Shown piece after piece: positions 1-9,748 of a stretch of 44,878 bases of DNA. Position numbers and translations under genes: made by a program. Source of the DNA: Fidelibacterota bacterium (GTDB lineage Bacteria; Fidelibacterota; Marinisomatia; Marinisomatales; JAADGP01); contig JALUTR010000183.1 of assembly GCA_027021785.1 (NCBI GenBank), forward strand, positions 1-44,878, written 5' to 3'. The stretch's first letter is position 1. Every line of letters starts with the position of its first letter. The notes below the pieces were generated by a model, which was not told where the DNA came from, ran no database searches, and was given only the letters and a program-made list of their open reading frames with translations.

Positions 1-264
1 CTCCCGTTTTTCGTCTCTTGTCTCCTGAATATTTTCATTTTTCTCCAATCATAACCGGGCAATACCGTAACAATTCAAAACAACTTGAATTCGAAAAGTA
101 ATGGAAGGTAGTTGTTTGGTAAACCCGTTGCACCAGTCCCATTTGCGCCGCATGATTTTGTAGTCCCGAACCCGTGTAAACGTGTAATTTTCCATCTGAA
201 ATAAGGACGTCACACACGGTGGTGAGTTCAATCTTCAGCTACTATACGAAATAAGTTACAGAAT

Positions 265-576
265 ATGTTCGCAGGCATAAGAAAGAGCATACAGACAAGG
301 TACCTTTTTTACATCCTCAGTATGCTCATTGTCCTTATGCTTGTTTTGAGTTCAGGGTATAATTTATTACATAATCATGAGCCTGACTTAAAATACCACC
401 AGGATTGTTCCGCCTATCAAATATCCTTATTATTAAGTACAATAATTGTCTACTATTATACATTCGGTTTAGTACTGTGTTTTTTGGCATTTATTTATTC
501 GTATCAGTACAATATCGTCTATTCATTTTTTAAATATACTTTTAATTCCCGTGCTCCCCCCTTTTCAAATTCTTAA
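265..576 (+). CDS. small hypothetical membrane protein
   Basis: 103-aa ORF with two hydrophobic stretches (YLFYILSMLIVLMLVLSSG, LLLSTIIVYYYTFGLVLCFLAFI); no recognised family. Confidence 0.35.
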   Translation: MFAGIRKSIQTRYLFYILSMLIVLMLVLSSGYNLLHNHEPDLKYHQDCSAYQISLLLSTIIVYYYTFGLVLCFLAFIYSYQYNIVYSFFKYTFNSRAPPFSNS

Positions 577-642
577 AAATCCCGGTCGTTATTTAAAACG
601 ACAAAAATTTTTACGGAATCAAGATTTGAAAAGGAGTGATCC

Positions 643-3018
643 ATGTTTACGAACCGTAAAATCCGGAGCGCTTCCATACTTTTAGCTCTGAGTTGTTTGC
701 TTATATCCGCTTTTACCGATATAGCTTATTCGCAGTCAAAGTATGGAACCTTACACGGCACCGTACTCAACAAGGAGAATCAACCCCTGTTGGGAGTTAA
801 TGTTATTATTCCGAATTTAGAACGTGGCGCAAGTACAAATATTCAAGGGGAATTTGTAATCACCCAGCTTCCCGCGGGGACATATAAGGTCGCTGTAAAA
901 TATATCGGATATAAGTCAGAGGTCAGGAATGTAAAAATTAAAGCCGGCGAGACTGTCAAAATCAAAATCGTATTAAATCAAACGGTTATCGAGACGGAAC
1001 CGGTTGTGGTTACGGGTAGCCCGATAGCTACGGATCCCTTGAATTCGCCACAAGACATAAGTTATATCGGAGGTCGGGAAAAAATCCGCTTACAATCCGC
1101 TTCTCTGGGAAAAACAATCGAAACTATCCCGGGAATCTATAATATATCCGCCGGATCGGTTGCCGGTAAACCGGTTATTCGTGGACAAACCGGTGAACGG
1201 ATCCGTGTTTTGATTGATGGTGTGGCCCAGGAATATCAACAATATGGTGAACGTCATGCGCCCAACATTGACCCCTTTAATTATGATCGGGTTGAAATTA
1301 TCAAAGGAGCGGCCAGTCTACTCTACGGTTCTGACGCCTTGGGCGGCGCCATTAACCTGATTCCTTACCGATTTCATATCACTGCCAACGAAGTAATTGA
1401 ATTCAACGGCTCAGTAACCAGCGCTTTTCATTCAAATAACCACGAATATATGACAGGTTTTAATTTCGCCGGTTCAAAGAGAAGACTCGGTTTTCTCGGC
1501 TCTCTTGTGAGAAGAAGCGCCGACAATTTCCATACACCTGAAGTAAAGCCTTTCGCAATAACGCAAAAAAGGGGTGATCCCAAATTCACGGGAGAAATCA
1601 ACCACACCGATTTCGAGCAATTGAACGGCTCCATTGCACTTGGCTACTTGAGTTCAATCGGACTCTTTTCCGCGAATTACGATCATTATTTCAATTCGAA
1701 TAATTTCTTATTACCGACAGGGTTGCCCATCGGGCTTCGTCTGGTAAACCGTATCGTAACTTTAAAAGGAAATATGCCTTTAAATCGTTATATTTTAAAA
1801 CCAAAATTCAGTTATCAACGAAATCATCGGCAGGCAACGAAGCCTGGCGATTCACGTGACGTATTACCCAATTCACCCAATGTTGACCTGATTTTGGATG
1901 TTTATACGGGTCGGTTGGAAATTGAAAATATAAATATCTCCAACCTGTCGGGCATACTTGGCGCTGAAATGAAATATTACGATCATAAAAACATCGGCCT
2001 GGTTCCCCTTCAACCCAATGGTCATTTTACCAATATTGCATTATTTGGTTTTGAAGAATGGCGGTCCGAAAGACTGACTTTGAATTTTGGCGTCAGATTT
2101 GATTATCGATCACAGAAATTCTTGGGTTCGACATCCAATCCTTTATTACCCAAAGACGATGAGCGTGAATATTCCTCCTTGTCAGGCGCGATGGGTGTTT
2201 CCTACAAACTGTCGAACATATTAACCGCCACCACGAACATCGGGCGGGGGTTCAGAACTCCCAGCTTTTACAATCTCTATGTTTATGGATATCATGGCGG
2301 GGTGTTCGCATTTCAGATAGGTAATCCCGATCTTGAGAATGAAACTTCCTGGGACATTAGTTCCTCCTTACGTCTTCGCGGCAGTAAGATTGAAGCGGAG
2401 GCAACTATCTTCCAAAACAGGATTAATAATTATATCTTTATGTATAACGCACCCGATCAACCATTGGCGCCTCAGAATGAACCTTTCGTTTTTGCCCATG
2501 ATCAGGCAGGCGCATTGTTGACCGGAATCAATTTAAGCGTAAAAACTAATATATTGGATTGGCTGGTTGTCGGTGGTAATTACTCAATGGTAAACGGTGC
2601 ATTCTCCAGTGGCCCTTATAAGAATGATGAATTACCTTTAATGCCTCCCGGTCGTGCCAATGTGGAAATCAAATTCGTATCGCCGAAAACCCTCGTTTTC
2701 CACTCATCATACTTGTTGTTTAACATTAAACATGTAAGTGATAAATCAGCCGCCGGAGTTTATGAGCCCTTTGGACAATTCGACGACGGCATTGGACCTG
2801 ATATACCATTCGGCGTAGCTTCAACCGATGCCTATACCATTGTTAATATGGGTGTTGGCTTTGATTTGAACATTATGAGAATGTCGCTCAATTTTGACGT
2901 CGAAATAACCAATCTCATGAATAAAGAATATCGGGATTTTTTGGATACCTATAAGGGTTATGCGTTATCACCCGGACGAAGCGTTAATATTAATTTGAAT
3001 ATGCCATACGATAATTAA
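643..3018 (+). CDS. TonB-dependent outer membrane receptor with N-terminal carboxypeptidase-regulatory-like domain
   Basis: Signal peptide, GTVLNKENQPLLGVNVIIPNLERGASTNIQGEF (CarbopepD_reg-like), plug region (GKPVIRGQTGERIRVLIDGV, DRVEIIKGAASLLYGSDALGGAINLI), beta-barrel C-terminus; AGGAG RBS upstream. Confidence 0.93.
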   Translation: MFTNRKIRSASILLALSCLLISAFTDIAYSQSKYGTLHGTVLNKENQPLLGVNVIIPNLERGASTNIQGEFVITQLPAGTYKVAVKYIGYKSEVRNVKIKAGETVKIKIVLNQTVIETEPVVVTGSPIATDPLNSPQDISYIGGREKIRLQSASLGKTIETIPGIYNISAGSVAGKPVIRGQTGERIRVLIDGVAQEYQQYGERHAPNIDPFNYDRVEIIKGAASLLYGSDALGGAINLIPYRFHITANEVIEFNGSVTSAFHSNNHEYMTGFNFAGSKRRLGFLGSLVRRSADNFHTPEVKPFAITQKRGDPKFTGEINHTDFEQLNGSIALGYLSSIGLFSANYDHYFNSNNFLLPTGLPIGLRLVNRIVTLKGNMPLNRYILKPKFSYQRNHRQATKPGDSRDVLPNSPNVDLILDVYTGRLEIENINISNLSGILGAEMKYYDHKNIGLVPLQPNGHFTNIALFGFEEWRSERLTLNFGVRFDYRSQKFLGSTSNPLLPKDDEREYSSLSGAMGVSYKLSNILTATTNIGRGFRTPSFYNLYVYGYHGGVFAFQIGNPDLENETSWDISSSLRLRGSKIEAEATIFQNRINNYIFMYNAPDQPLAPQNEPFVFAHDQAGALLTGINLSVKTNILDWLVVGGNYSMVNGAFSSGPYKNDELPLMPPGRANVEIKFVSPKTLVFHSSYLLFNIKHVSDKSAAGVYEPFGQFDDGIGPDIPFGVASTDAYTIVNMGVGFDLNIMRMSLNFDVEITNLMNKEYRDFLDTYKGYALSPGRSVNINLNMPYDN

Positions 3019-3160
3019 CTTAAATTTGTTGGATAAAAGAAAGCTGATATAATTGCATTAACCCGGCCACAGGTTTCGGGCGTAGCTTTTACGTTCGGTA
3101 CTTTTTATCCCTGCGACAGATTATGCAAAACGTTAGTACCCAAAAAACAGAAGAGGCAAC

Positions 3161-4117
3161 ATGTTTTTGAAAAAAGGATTCCATTATTTTGCGTTATTGA
3201 TTGCTTCGTGCCTGGTCTTCTTTTTTTGCTTTACCACGTTCGGATTCCCGGCGTCTGTCCCAAAATTTTCTTTTGCCGTCCTTGCGGATCCCAGGGCCGG
3301 CGGCGAAACCTGGAAAAACGCCTTATCGGAGATACGGGATATGGCGGTCAACCCTGAACCAAAGTTCACTCCTAATCAAATTATCATTGTCGTCGGAGAC
3401 ACCGATCCCCTTGAATTAAGGTATAACGATTATAAGAATATTTTTATTAACACGAATGAGTCCCCCCTCTTTTTACCCGTAATTGGAAATCATGAATTTG
3501 AGAATAACGGCAAGCCCTTCCGGTATGCCAGGGATACGATTATTCCCGCTATTCCGAACGTGGTTCGCAGACATCCGAAATCATGTGACTATTATCTGGA
3601 TCATGAAAATGCCCGGTTCATAATACTTGACGGATACACCGACCTTGGTAAAAAAGGAGTCATCAACCGTAAAGGCAGACAATGGGTTGAGCAGGTAATT
3701 AAATCAGCGCCCTTAAAGATTGATCATATTTTTATCTTTTTTCATGAACCCGCTTTCCCACGATATCGTCATCTAAAAGATTCTTTCAACGCGGATCCTG
3801 AAAGCCGGGATGCCTTTTGGAAAATGTTGCTGGTATACCGCGACAAGGTTCGGGCGGTTTTCGTTGGACATACACATCATTACTACCGAATGCGTATTCT
3901 TGATCCTTCGGGGATACCCGCCAATGATAAGCATGCCTTTCCGGATGAAAACGGTGGCATATATCAGGTGGATGCCGGGGCGGCCGGAAACGGCAAGAAG
4001 AATATAATTGTGCAAACACAGATAAATGGTGAGCGGATTATTTTCAGAGTTCTCCAGGCAGATAACGGTAGCGGAAAACCATTCAAAAAAATTGATGAAT
4101 GGCAATATCAACCGTAA
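3161..4117 (+). CDS. secreted metallophosphoesterase (calcineurin-like)
   Basis: N-terminal hydrophobic segment; FAVLADPR, VGDTD, GNHEFE, FFHEPAF, FVGHTHHYY motifs. Confidence 0.85.
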   Translation: MFLKKGFHYFALLIASCLVFFFCFTTFGFPASVPKFSFAVLADPRAGGETWKNALSEIRDMAVNPEPKFTPNQIIIVVGDTDPLELRYNDYKNIFINTNESPLFLPVIGNHEFENNGKPFRYARDTIIPAIPNVVRRHPKSCDYYLDHENARFIILDGYTDLGKKGVINRKGRQWVEQVIKSAPLKIDHIFIFFHEPAFPRYRHLKDSFNADPESRDAFWKMLLVYRDKVRAVFVGHTHHYYRMRILDPSGIPANDKHAFPDENGGIYQVDAGAAGNGKKNIIVQTQINGERIIFRVLQADNGSGKPFKKIDEWQYQP

Positions 4118-4256
4118 AAAGACCGTAAGGGACTGATTTTTTCCAATCGACATTTTTAGTTGGAGGCGTTCCTCCGGAGGGAATGTTTTTCCATTGATAT
4201 CCATAATCAACGTAAATTAAATCACTTCAATACTATTCATAACGATGGTGGGAGAA

Positions 4257-5023
4257 TGATTATGGGTCTGCGTCTGAAAATTTTATCCGGTTTCCTCGTT
4301 TTGTCATTAATGTTAATTGTAGCCGGGATCTGGTCAATCTACCATTTCCATTTTATTGGTGAATCGGTCCAGAAACTAATTGATAATAATTACCAAAGTA
4401 TCACGGCCACCAATACCATGATCAATGCCTTGGAAAGAGAAGACAGCGCTGTTTTGTTGTTGCTATTGGGGAAGTGGGAGAATGGGCGGTCGCTCCTGGA
4501 AAAAGCCGACAGCGTATTCAACCAAGGATTCCGGTTGGCGGAAAAAAATCAAACCTTGGCCGAAGAAGCCGATTTGATTAATAATATAAAGTCCAACTAT
4601 CAACAGTACAAAAAGTTGTGGCAGTTGCCGATCGTCGGCACTTCCAAAGAAAATAATCTGGATTGGTACTTCGATGGAATACACCAGGCTTTTTTAGATA
4701 CGAAAGCGTCCGTAAACGATTTGAACCTGTTGCACGAGAATGAATTATATCGCACCTCGATCGAATTAAGAAATCGCGCGAATCGCGCGACCATGCCCGG
4801 CATTGTCGCCATCATTACCGCCCTGATTTTCACTCTCATGTTCAGTTACCTGATCAATTACTTTATGGTCAATCCGATCATTCGTGTTATTAACGGCATA
4901 ACACTGTTTCTTAAAACGGGCGAACCGTTCAATGTGCGGGTACGAACGAAAGATGAGATATCCAAGCTGGTATCCTCCGTTCAGTATCTTTGTTCGAATA
5001 AGAGCGAAAAGCCCGACAAATGA
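4257..5023 (+). CDS. 4HB-MCP-like sensor with HAMP domain and no recognisable output domain
   Basis: Internal ATG after GGTGGGAG gives MIMGLRLKILSGFLVLSLMLIVAGIW; periplasmic helical region, second TM, HAMP-like NPIIRVINGITLFLKTGEPFNVRVRTKDEISKL, then ends; ATGA overlap with trkH. Confidence 0.7.
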
Positions 5024-6468
5024 GACTGCACGTAATTTTCCGCTATGACGGTCTTATTCTGTTGTTGAATGGGGCCTTCCTCACAATTTCCGCGTGTATT
5101 TCCATGTTCGGTTCCGATTCCGCCTTGTTTCCCCTGGCATACGCGGCTATTATTTCCTTACTATTCGGTATTTTCCCCCTGATCTTTATCCCGGCTACCT
5201 ATGACATTTCCAATAAAGAAGGTTTGGTTATTGTCATTTCCAGTTGGTTGCTTTCCTGCCTGATCGGGATGTTGCCATATATTTTATGGGGTGGTGACTT
5301 CACAGTGACAAACGCCTGGTTCGAAAGTGTTTCCGGGTACACGACAACCGGTTCAACCATCTTACAGAATGTTGAGGCGCTTCCCAGGGGCCTGTTGTTC
5401 TGGAGGGCGTCTACCCATTGGATCGGTGGGATGGGTATTATTGTCTTTGTTCTGGCCGTGCTGCCCAACATGGGTATGGCGGGAATGATGCTTTATCGCT
5501 CGGAAGTCTCCCATCACACGATGGACAAGTTCCGCTTCAAAACCAAGCGGGCGGCACAAATTCTGATCAGCGTCTATTTCGGTCTGACCCTCCTGGAAAC
5601 AATCATTCTGGCTTTCAGCGGCATGAGTGTTTTCGACGCCATCACCCATTCGTTTGCTACCATCGCCACCGGCGGATTCTCAACCAAGAACGCGAGTATA
5701 GCCTATTATAACAGCGCCGTTATTGATTGGGTGATCATTGTTTTCATGGTCATTTCCGGGATTCATTTCGGTTTATTGTACGCCGTCTTTACCAAGAGCA
5801 TCCGCCGAATATTGCAATCCTCAGTGGTCAAATATTATCTGCTGGCCCTGCTCATCGGTGTAATCGTAACAACGATAAGTAATTACGGAACTCAATATTC
5901 GAGTTGGCTGACCTCATTAAGATTTTCCGCTTTCCAGGTCATATCGGTGGGAACTTCAACCGGGTTTGCCACTGCCGATACCAATCCCTGGCCTTCCCTG
6001 ACTCATATTCTGATTATCTTCTTCACACTCCAGTGTGCCTGTGCGGGCAGCACCTCGGGAGGGATCAAGACCGACCGGATTATTCTTTTCTGGAAAACGG
6101 TTGTTAAAAAAGTACGGCAATTCCTTCACCCCAAGGCCATTATTCCGGTCAGTATTGACAAATCCAATATCGATCCGAATGTGCTGGAACTGAGCGTCCT
6201 GTATATTTCCATCTATCTGATGGTGGTGTTTATCACAACTATCCTGCTCACCGCCATGGGCGTTGACAGCACCACCGCCTTCACCGGTTCGGCGGCAACG
6301 ATGGGGAATGTCGGTCCCGGCCTGGGACTGGTGGGGACGGTCCATAACTTCAGCCAGATCCCGGCTGCGGGGAAATGGCTGCTTACATTAAACATGTTCC
6401 TGGGCCGACTGGAAATCTTCAGCGTCATTATTTTTCTGTCTCCGGAAACCTGGCAAAAACTCAGGTAA
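5020..6468 (+). CDS. trkH: Trk-type potassium transporter membrane subunit TrkH/KtrB
   Basis: ESVSGYTTTGSTIL, HWIGGMGIIVFVLAVLPN, ATGGFSTKNASI, GTSTGFATADTNPWP, CAGSTSGGIKTDR, SAATMGNVGPGLG pore motifs. Confidence 0.93.
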   Translation: MRLHVIFRYDGLILLLNGAFLTISACISMFGSDSALFPLAYAAIISLLFGIFPLIFIPATYDISNKEGLVIVISSWLLSCLIGMLPYILWGGDFTVTNAWFESVSGYTTTGSTILQNVEALPRGLLFWRASTHWIGGMGIIVFVLAVLPNMGMAGMMLYRSEVSHHTMDKFRFKTKRAAQILISVYFGLTLLETIILAFSGMSVFDAITHSFATIATGGFSTKNASIAYYNSAVIDWVIIVFMVISGIHFGLLYAVFTKSIRRILQSSVVKYYLLALLIGVIVTTISNYGTQYSSWLTSLRFSAFQVISVGTSTGFATADTNPWPSLTHILIIFFTLQCACAGSTSGGIKTDRIILFWKTVVKKVRQFLHPKAIIPVSIDKSNIDPNVLELSVLYISIYLMVVFITTILLTAMGVDSTTAFTGSAATMGNVGPGLGLVGTVHNFSQIPAAGKWLLTLNMFLGRLEIFSVIIFLSPETWQKLR

Positions 6469-6785
6469 CCAGGGTCTTTATTTTTGATATTAAATCGTGA
6501 GAAGCCACAGATTGGCAAGGATAAAAACGAATATATGTGATGCAATCGTAAACAGTTCTGAGTTGTCATTCTTGAGCCGGTAAAGTGAAAAACACAATTG
6601 GTTTGAAAATCAGGCCGGGAAGAATGAAGGCTTGTTCTCCTTAACCGGACACTTTTTCCATGCAGGCTCAAAACAATAGTAAAAACCCATTATCAAATTT
6701 CTTGACCGCATGATCTTTAGTTGGGGGATGTAATTCCGCGGGAAAACATTCAGAATACCGAACCATATAATTCATAATAATAAGC

Positions 6786-6809
6786 GAACAGGGTCTTCCG
6801 ACCCTGTTC
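6786..6809. terminator. perfect 10-bp stem hairpin GAACAGGGTC-TTCC-GACCCTGTTC between convergent genes
   Basis: Perfect inverted repeat downstream of trkH and downstream of the convergent clc gene; no strong T-tract. Confidence 0.5.
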
Positions 6810-6900
6810 TTGTAACTAATTCCCTTTTGATATTATGCGGTATGAAAAGAAAGTATTTTTGCTCTTAATATCAAAGACAGATAGAATTTGTCAAATTCTT

Positions 6901-9021
6901 CTATGTCATATCACAAACAGCTTCCACATTCTCACGTCTTCCGAAAATCAATATTTGATCTTCGGGCTTCATAATAACGGAGGGCGTGGGAATGATATCC
7001 TTATAGCCTTTTTCGGTATTCTGCCGAATCAACAGGACATCAATATTGTACTTATTTCTCAAATCCAGGGCATGTACGGAGAAATTAACAAACGGTGAAG
7101 GAACGTTTATCCGTGCCAGCATAAATCCCGGAATGACTTCCGATTTTTCATGAAAATACTGATGAACAAATTTTATCGACGAGGCAATGGTCCCGGCGGT
7201 CTGGTCCTGTAATAGCAATTCCTGATATTCCCTTAAAATATCGGACCGTAATACCTGTCCCGTGACTTTTCCTTCCTCGTCCAGAACCGGAAGAACCTCC
7301 ATGTCCATTTCGGACATGATCCTCAGAACCTGATCCATAGGCGTATCATCGGTAATCGAGGGGAAATGAGTATTGCTGATATCCGCCACTTTGGTTCCAA
7401 TGGGAATTTCCTCAAAGCGGTTAACAAACCGTCGAATAGCGCCCTGGGTTATAATACCGGTTAAATGCCCGTTCGCATCACAGGCATAAAATATCGAATG
7501 TTCGCTGGAGGTCATCCGGGCCAATAGTTCCTCCACCGGTAACGATTCATCGATGGTTTCCACCAAATGCCGTTTTATCCTGGCGACACTCAATTGTTTA
7601 AGGATATTAATATCCTTACCGCCGTGGATATTTACTCCCCGCCGCAACAGTTTAATCGTGTATATGGTCCCCTCCAATACTCGTCCCGTAATGACGGTCG
7701 CGATGATACTGGAAATAATCAGGGGTAAAATAACCGAGTATTCGGTTGTCATTTCAAAAATGATAACGATGCCGGTAATCGGAGCGTTCGTGGCTGCGGC
7801 AACGACGGACGCCATTCCCACCAACGCGTAAGCCCCGGAAGAAGCGGTAACGTTCGGGAATATTCCATGAAAGACTTTGCCCAGGGTGCTTCCCAACATT
7901 GAGCCAATGAACAATGAAGGGGCGAAAATACCCCCCGAACCGCCGGAGCCCAGGGTAATCACAGTTGCTAATATTTTTGCAAAAAGTAATATTACGGCAA
8001 AAGCCATGGTTATTTCCCCGGCCAGGACCAGGTCCATGGTTTCGTAACCGACACCCAACACTTCCGGCACCGTGACCGCCAACAATCCCAATACCACGCC
8101 ACCCATAATTGCCTTTGCGCCCACCGGTAATTTCATATTGTCGAACAAATCTTCGGTAAAATACAAGGCGCGGACAAAAAGCCAGCCTACCAGACCGGCC
8201 GCGATACCTAAAATAACATAAAAAACGAGTTCAATCGGCGCCTGTAGCTCGTAAATCGGGGGGACAAAGGCGGGATAGTCACCATAAATACTGTGCGAAA
8301 TTACCGTCCCCATGACGGAAGAAATCATAATGGGAGCAATGGAAGAAACACTGAAATCTCCGAGAATAATCTCGCTGGCAAAGATCGCTCCGGCAATCGG
8401 CGCGTTAAATGTCGCCGCGATACCGGCGGCGGCTCCGCAACCTACAAAGGTCCTCATACGGCGGGCCGATACCTGGAACAATTGCCCGATAGTCGACCCG
8501 AATGCCGATCCGATCTGAACAATGGGGCCTTCCCGGCCGACGGAACCACCGGAACCGATCGACAGCGCCGAGGCAACCGCTTTCACCAAAACCACGCGCA
8601 TCCTGATAAAACCGTTTTTCGTGGCTACGGCATCCATGACCTCGGGAACACCGTGTCCTTTTGCTTCCGGGGCAAGACGATGGACAAAAATAGCCACGAT
8701 CATTCCTCCGACGGAAGGTATCAGTAATCGGAGATAAACCGGTGTGGCCTTAATTCCTTCCACAAGGTTACCCGAGTGCCACAGGTGAACCTGGAAAAAA
8801 CTGATCATGCTACGGAACCCGGCGGCGATATACCCGGCCGCGATCCCGATTACAATGGCCACAATGATTACAAACAATTGGTCGAAAGACTTGATACTGA
8901 ATAAAGTCCGCTGAATTAAATCAGACAACGCCTTCCTGCGGCGTATATAAATCCGCAGACGATGAATATTTTTACGCGATAAGTTGGGAATATTATCTTC
9001 GTAATTCATATTTCGTTTCAT
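6901..9021 (-). CDS. ClC-family chloride channel/antiporter with CBS pair and C-terminal RCK_C (TrkA-C) domain
   Basis: GSGGSVGREGPIVQIG, GSGGSGGIFAPSLFIG; two CBS segments; TrkA-C-like tail (LDLRNKYNIDVLLIRQ...IMKPEDQILIFGRRENVEAV). Confidence 0.93.
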   Translation of the reverse strand: MKRNMNYEDNIPNLSRKNIHRLRIYIRRRKALSDLIQRTLFSIKSFDQLFVIIVAIVIGIAAGYIAAGFRSMISFFQVHLWHSGNLVEGIKATPVYLRLLIPSVGGMIVAIFVHRLAPEAKGHGVPEVMDAVATKNGFIRMRVVLVKAVASALSIGSGGSVGREGPIVQIGSAFGSTIGQLFQVSARRMRTFVGCGAAAGIAATFNAPIAGAIFASEIILGDFSVSSIAPIMISSVMGTVISHSIYGDYPAFVPPIYELQAPIELVFYVILGIAAGLVGWLFVRALYFTEDLFDNMKLPVGAKAIMGGVVLGLLAVTVPEVLGVGYETMDLVLAGEITMAFAVILLFAKILATVITLGSGGSGGIFAPSLFIGSMLGSTLGKVFHGIFPNVTASSGAYALVGMASVVAAATNAPITGIVIIFEMTTEYSVILPLIISSIIATVITGRVLEGTIYTIKLLRRGVNIHGGKDINILKQLSVARIKRHLVETIDESLPVEELLARMTSSEHSIFYACDANGHLTGIITQGAIRRFVNRFEEIPIGTKVADISNTHFPSITDDTPMDQVLRIMSEMDMEVLPVLDEEGKVTGQVLRSDILREYQELLLQDQTAGTIASSIKFVHQYFHEKSEVIPGFMLARINVPSPFVNFSVHALDLRNKYNIDVLLIRQNTEKGYKDIIPTPSVIMKPEDQILIFGRRENVEAVCDMT

Positions 9022-9409
9022 CCGACGTCTTGTTTATGGAGCACCATATGGTTTTGTTCAACGTTCGTGATAACAATTCAAATTGTTCTTAATAAGCCGA
9101 TTATTAAGGGCCGAATTTATACTCGCTGTCCTATACTAAATGACAGAAATAAATGGAGCCCCAAAGCTAAAAGCCCGTGGCACCACCAAGAAATACCATC
9201 CGGTACCAATACCACTGAAATACGGCGGACAAGTCGGAGGGTTATTCGATCCGCCGTCAGTCTGCCGAAGCGACAGCGCAGGCAGGTAACCACAACTCAT
9301 TTTTTTCCGGAATAATGCCTCAGAATACACCCCCTGTTCGGGGCTACGCCTTCTCCAACCCAGAACTCCGCTTAAAATGTTTCAATCAGGCGGATTATCC
9401 TTTTATATT

Positions 9410-9432
9410 CGGATAACTTTATCCGCTTTTCT
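9410..9432 (+). terminator. hairpin CGGATAA-CT-TTATCCG followed by CTTTTCTT
   Basis: Perfect 7-bp stem plus pyrimidine-rich tail. Confidence 0.4.
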
Positions 9433-9498
9433 TATGAGCGTTATTCCTTCGGATACACCCGTCAATATGCACAACTTTCAAACGAAAGGATACCCACA

Positions 9499-9748
9499 AT
9501 GACCAATCAAATTATGATCCGCAACCGCTGGTCCGTTGTGTTGGGTGCGGTAATTATTCAATTATTCCTGGGGCGCGATTAGCGATAAGCTGGAACGAAG
9601 AATTTCCATCATTATCATGATGGCAACCCAGGGCATATTTGTAATCCTGTTCCGATGGATGGCCCGGATTCCGGCGCCGCTCCATCTGGGAGTCGCCCTG
9701 ATCGGCTTCAATTTCGGGATAAACAATCAATCATCCACCGCCAAATAA
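9499..9748 (+). pseudogene. remnant of an OFA (oxalate/formate antiporter)-family MFS transporter with internal deletion
   Basis: MTNQIMIRNRWSVVLGAVIIQLFLG ends at an in-frame TAG; the +1 frame continues as (W)GAISDKLERRISIIIMMATQGIFVILF...LGVALIGFNFGINNQSSTAK, resembling a later OFA loop/helix; runs into the antisense 3' end of the Mo oxidoreductase. Confidence 0.6.
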
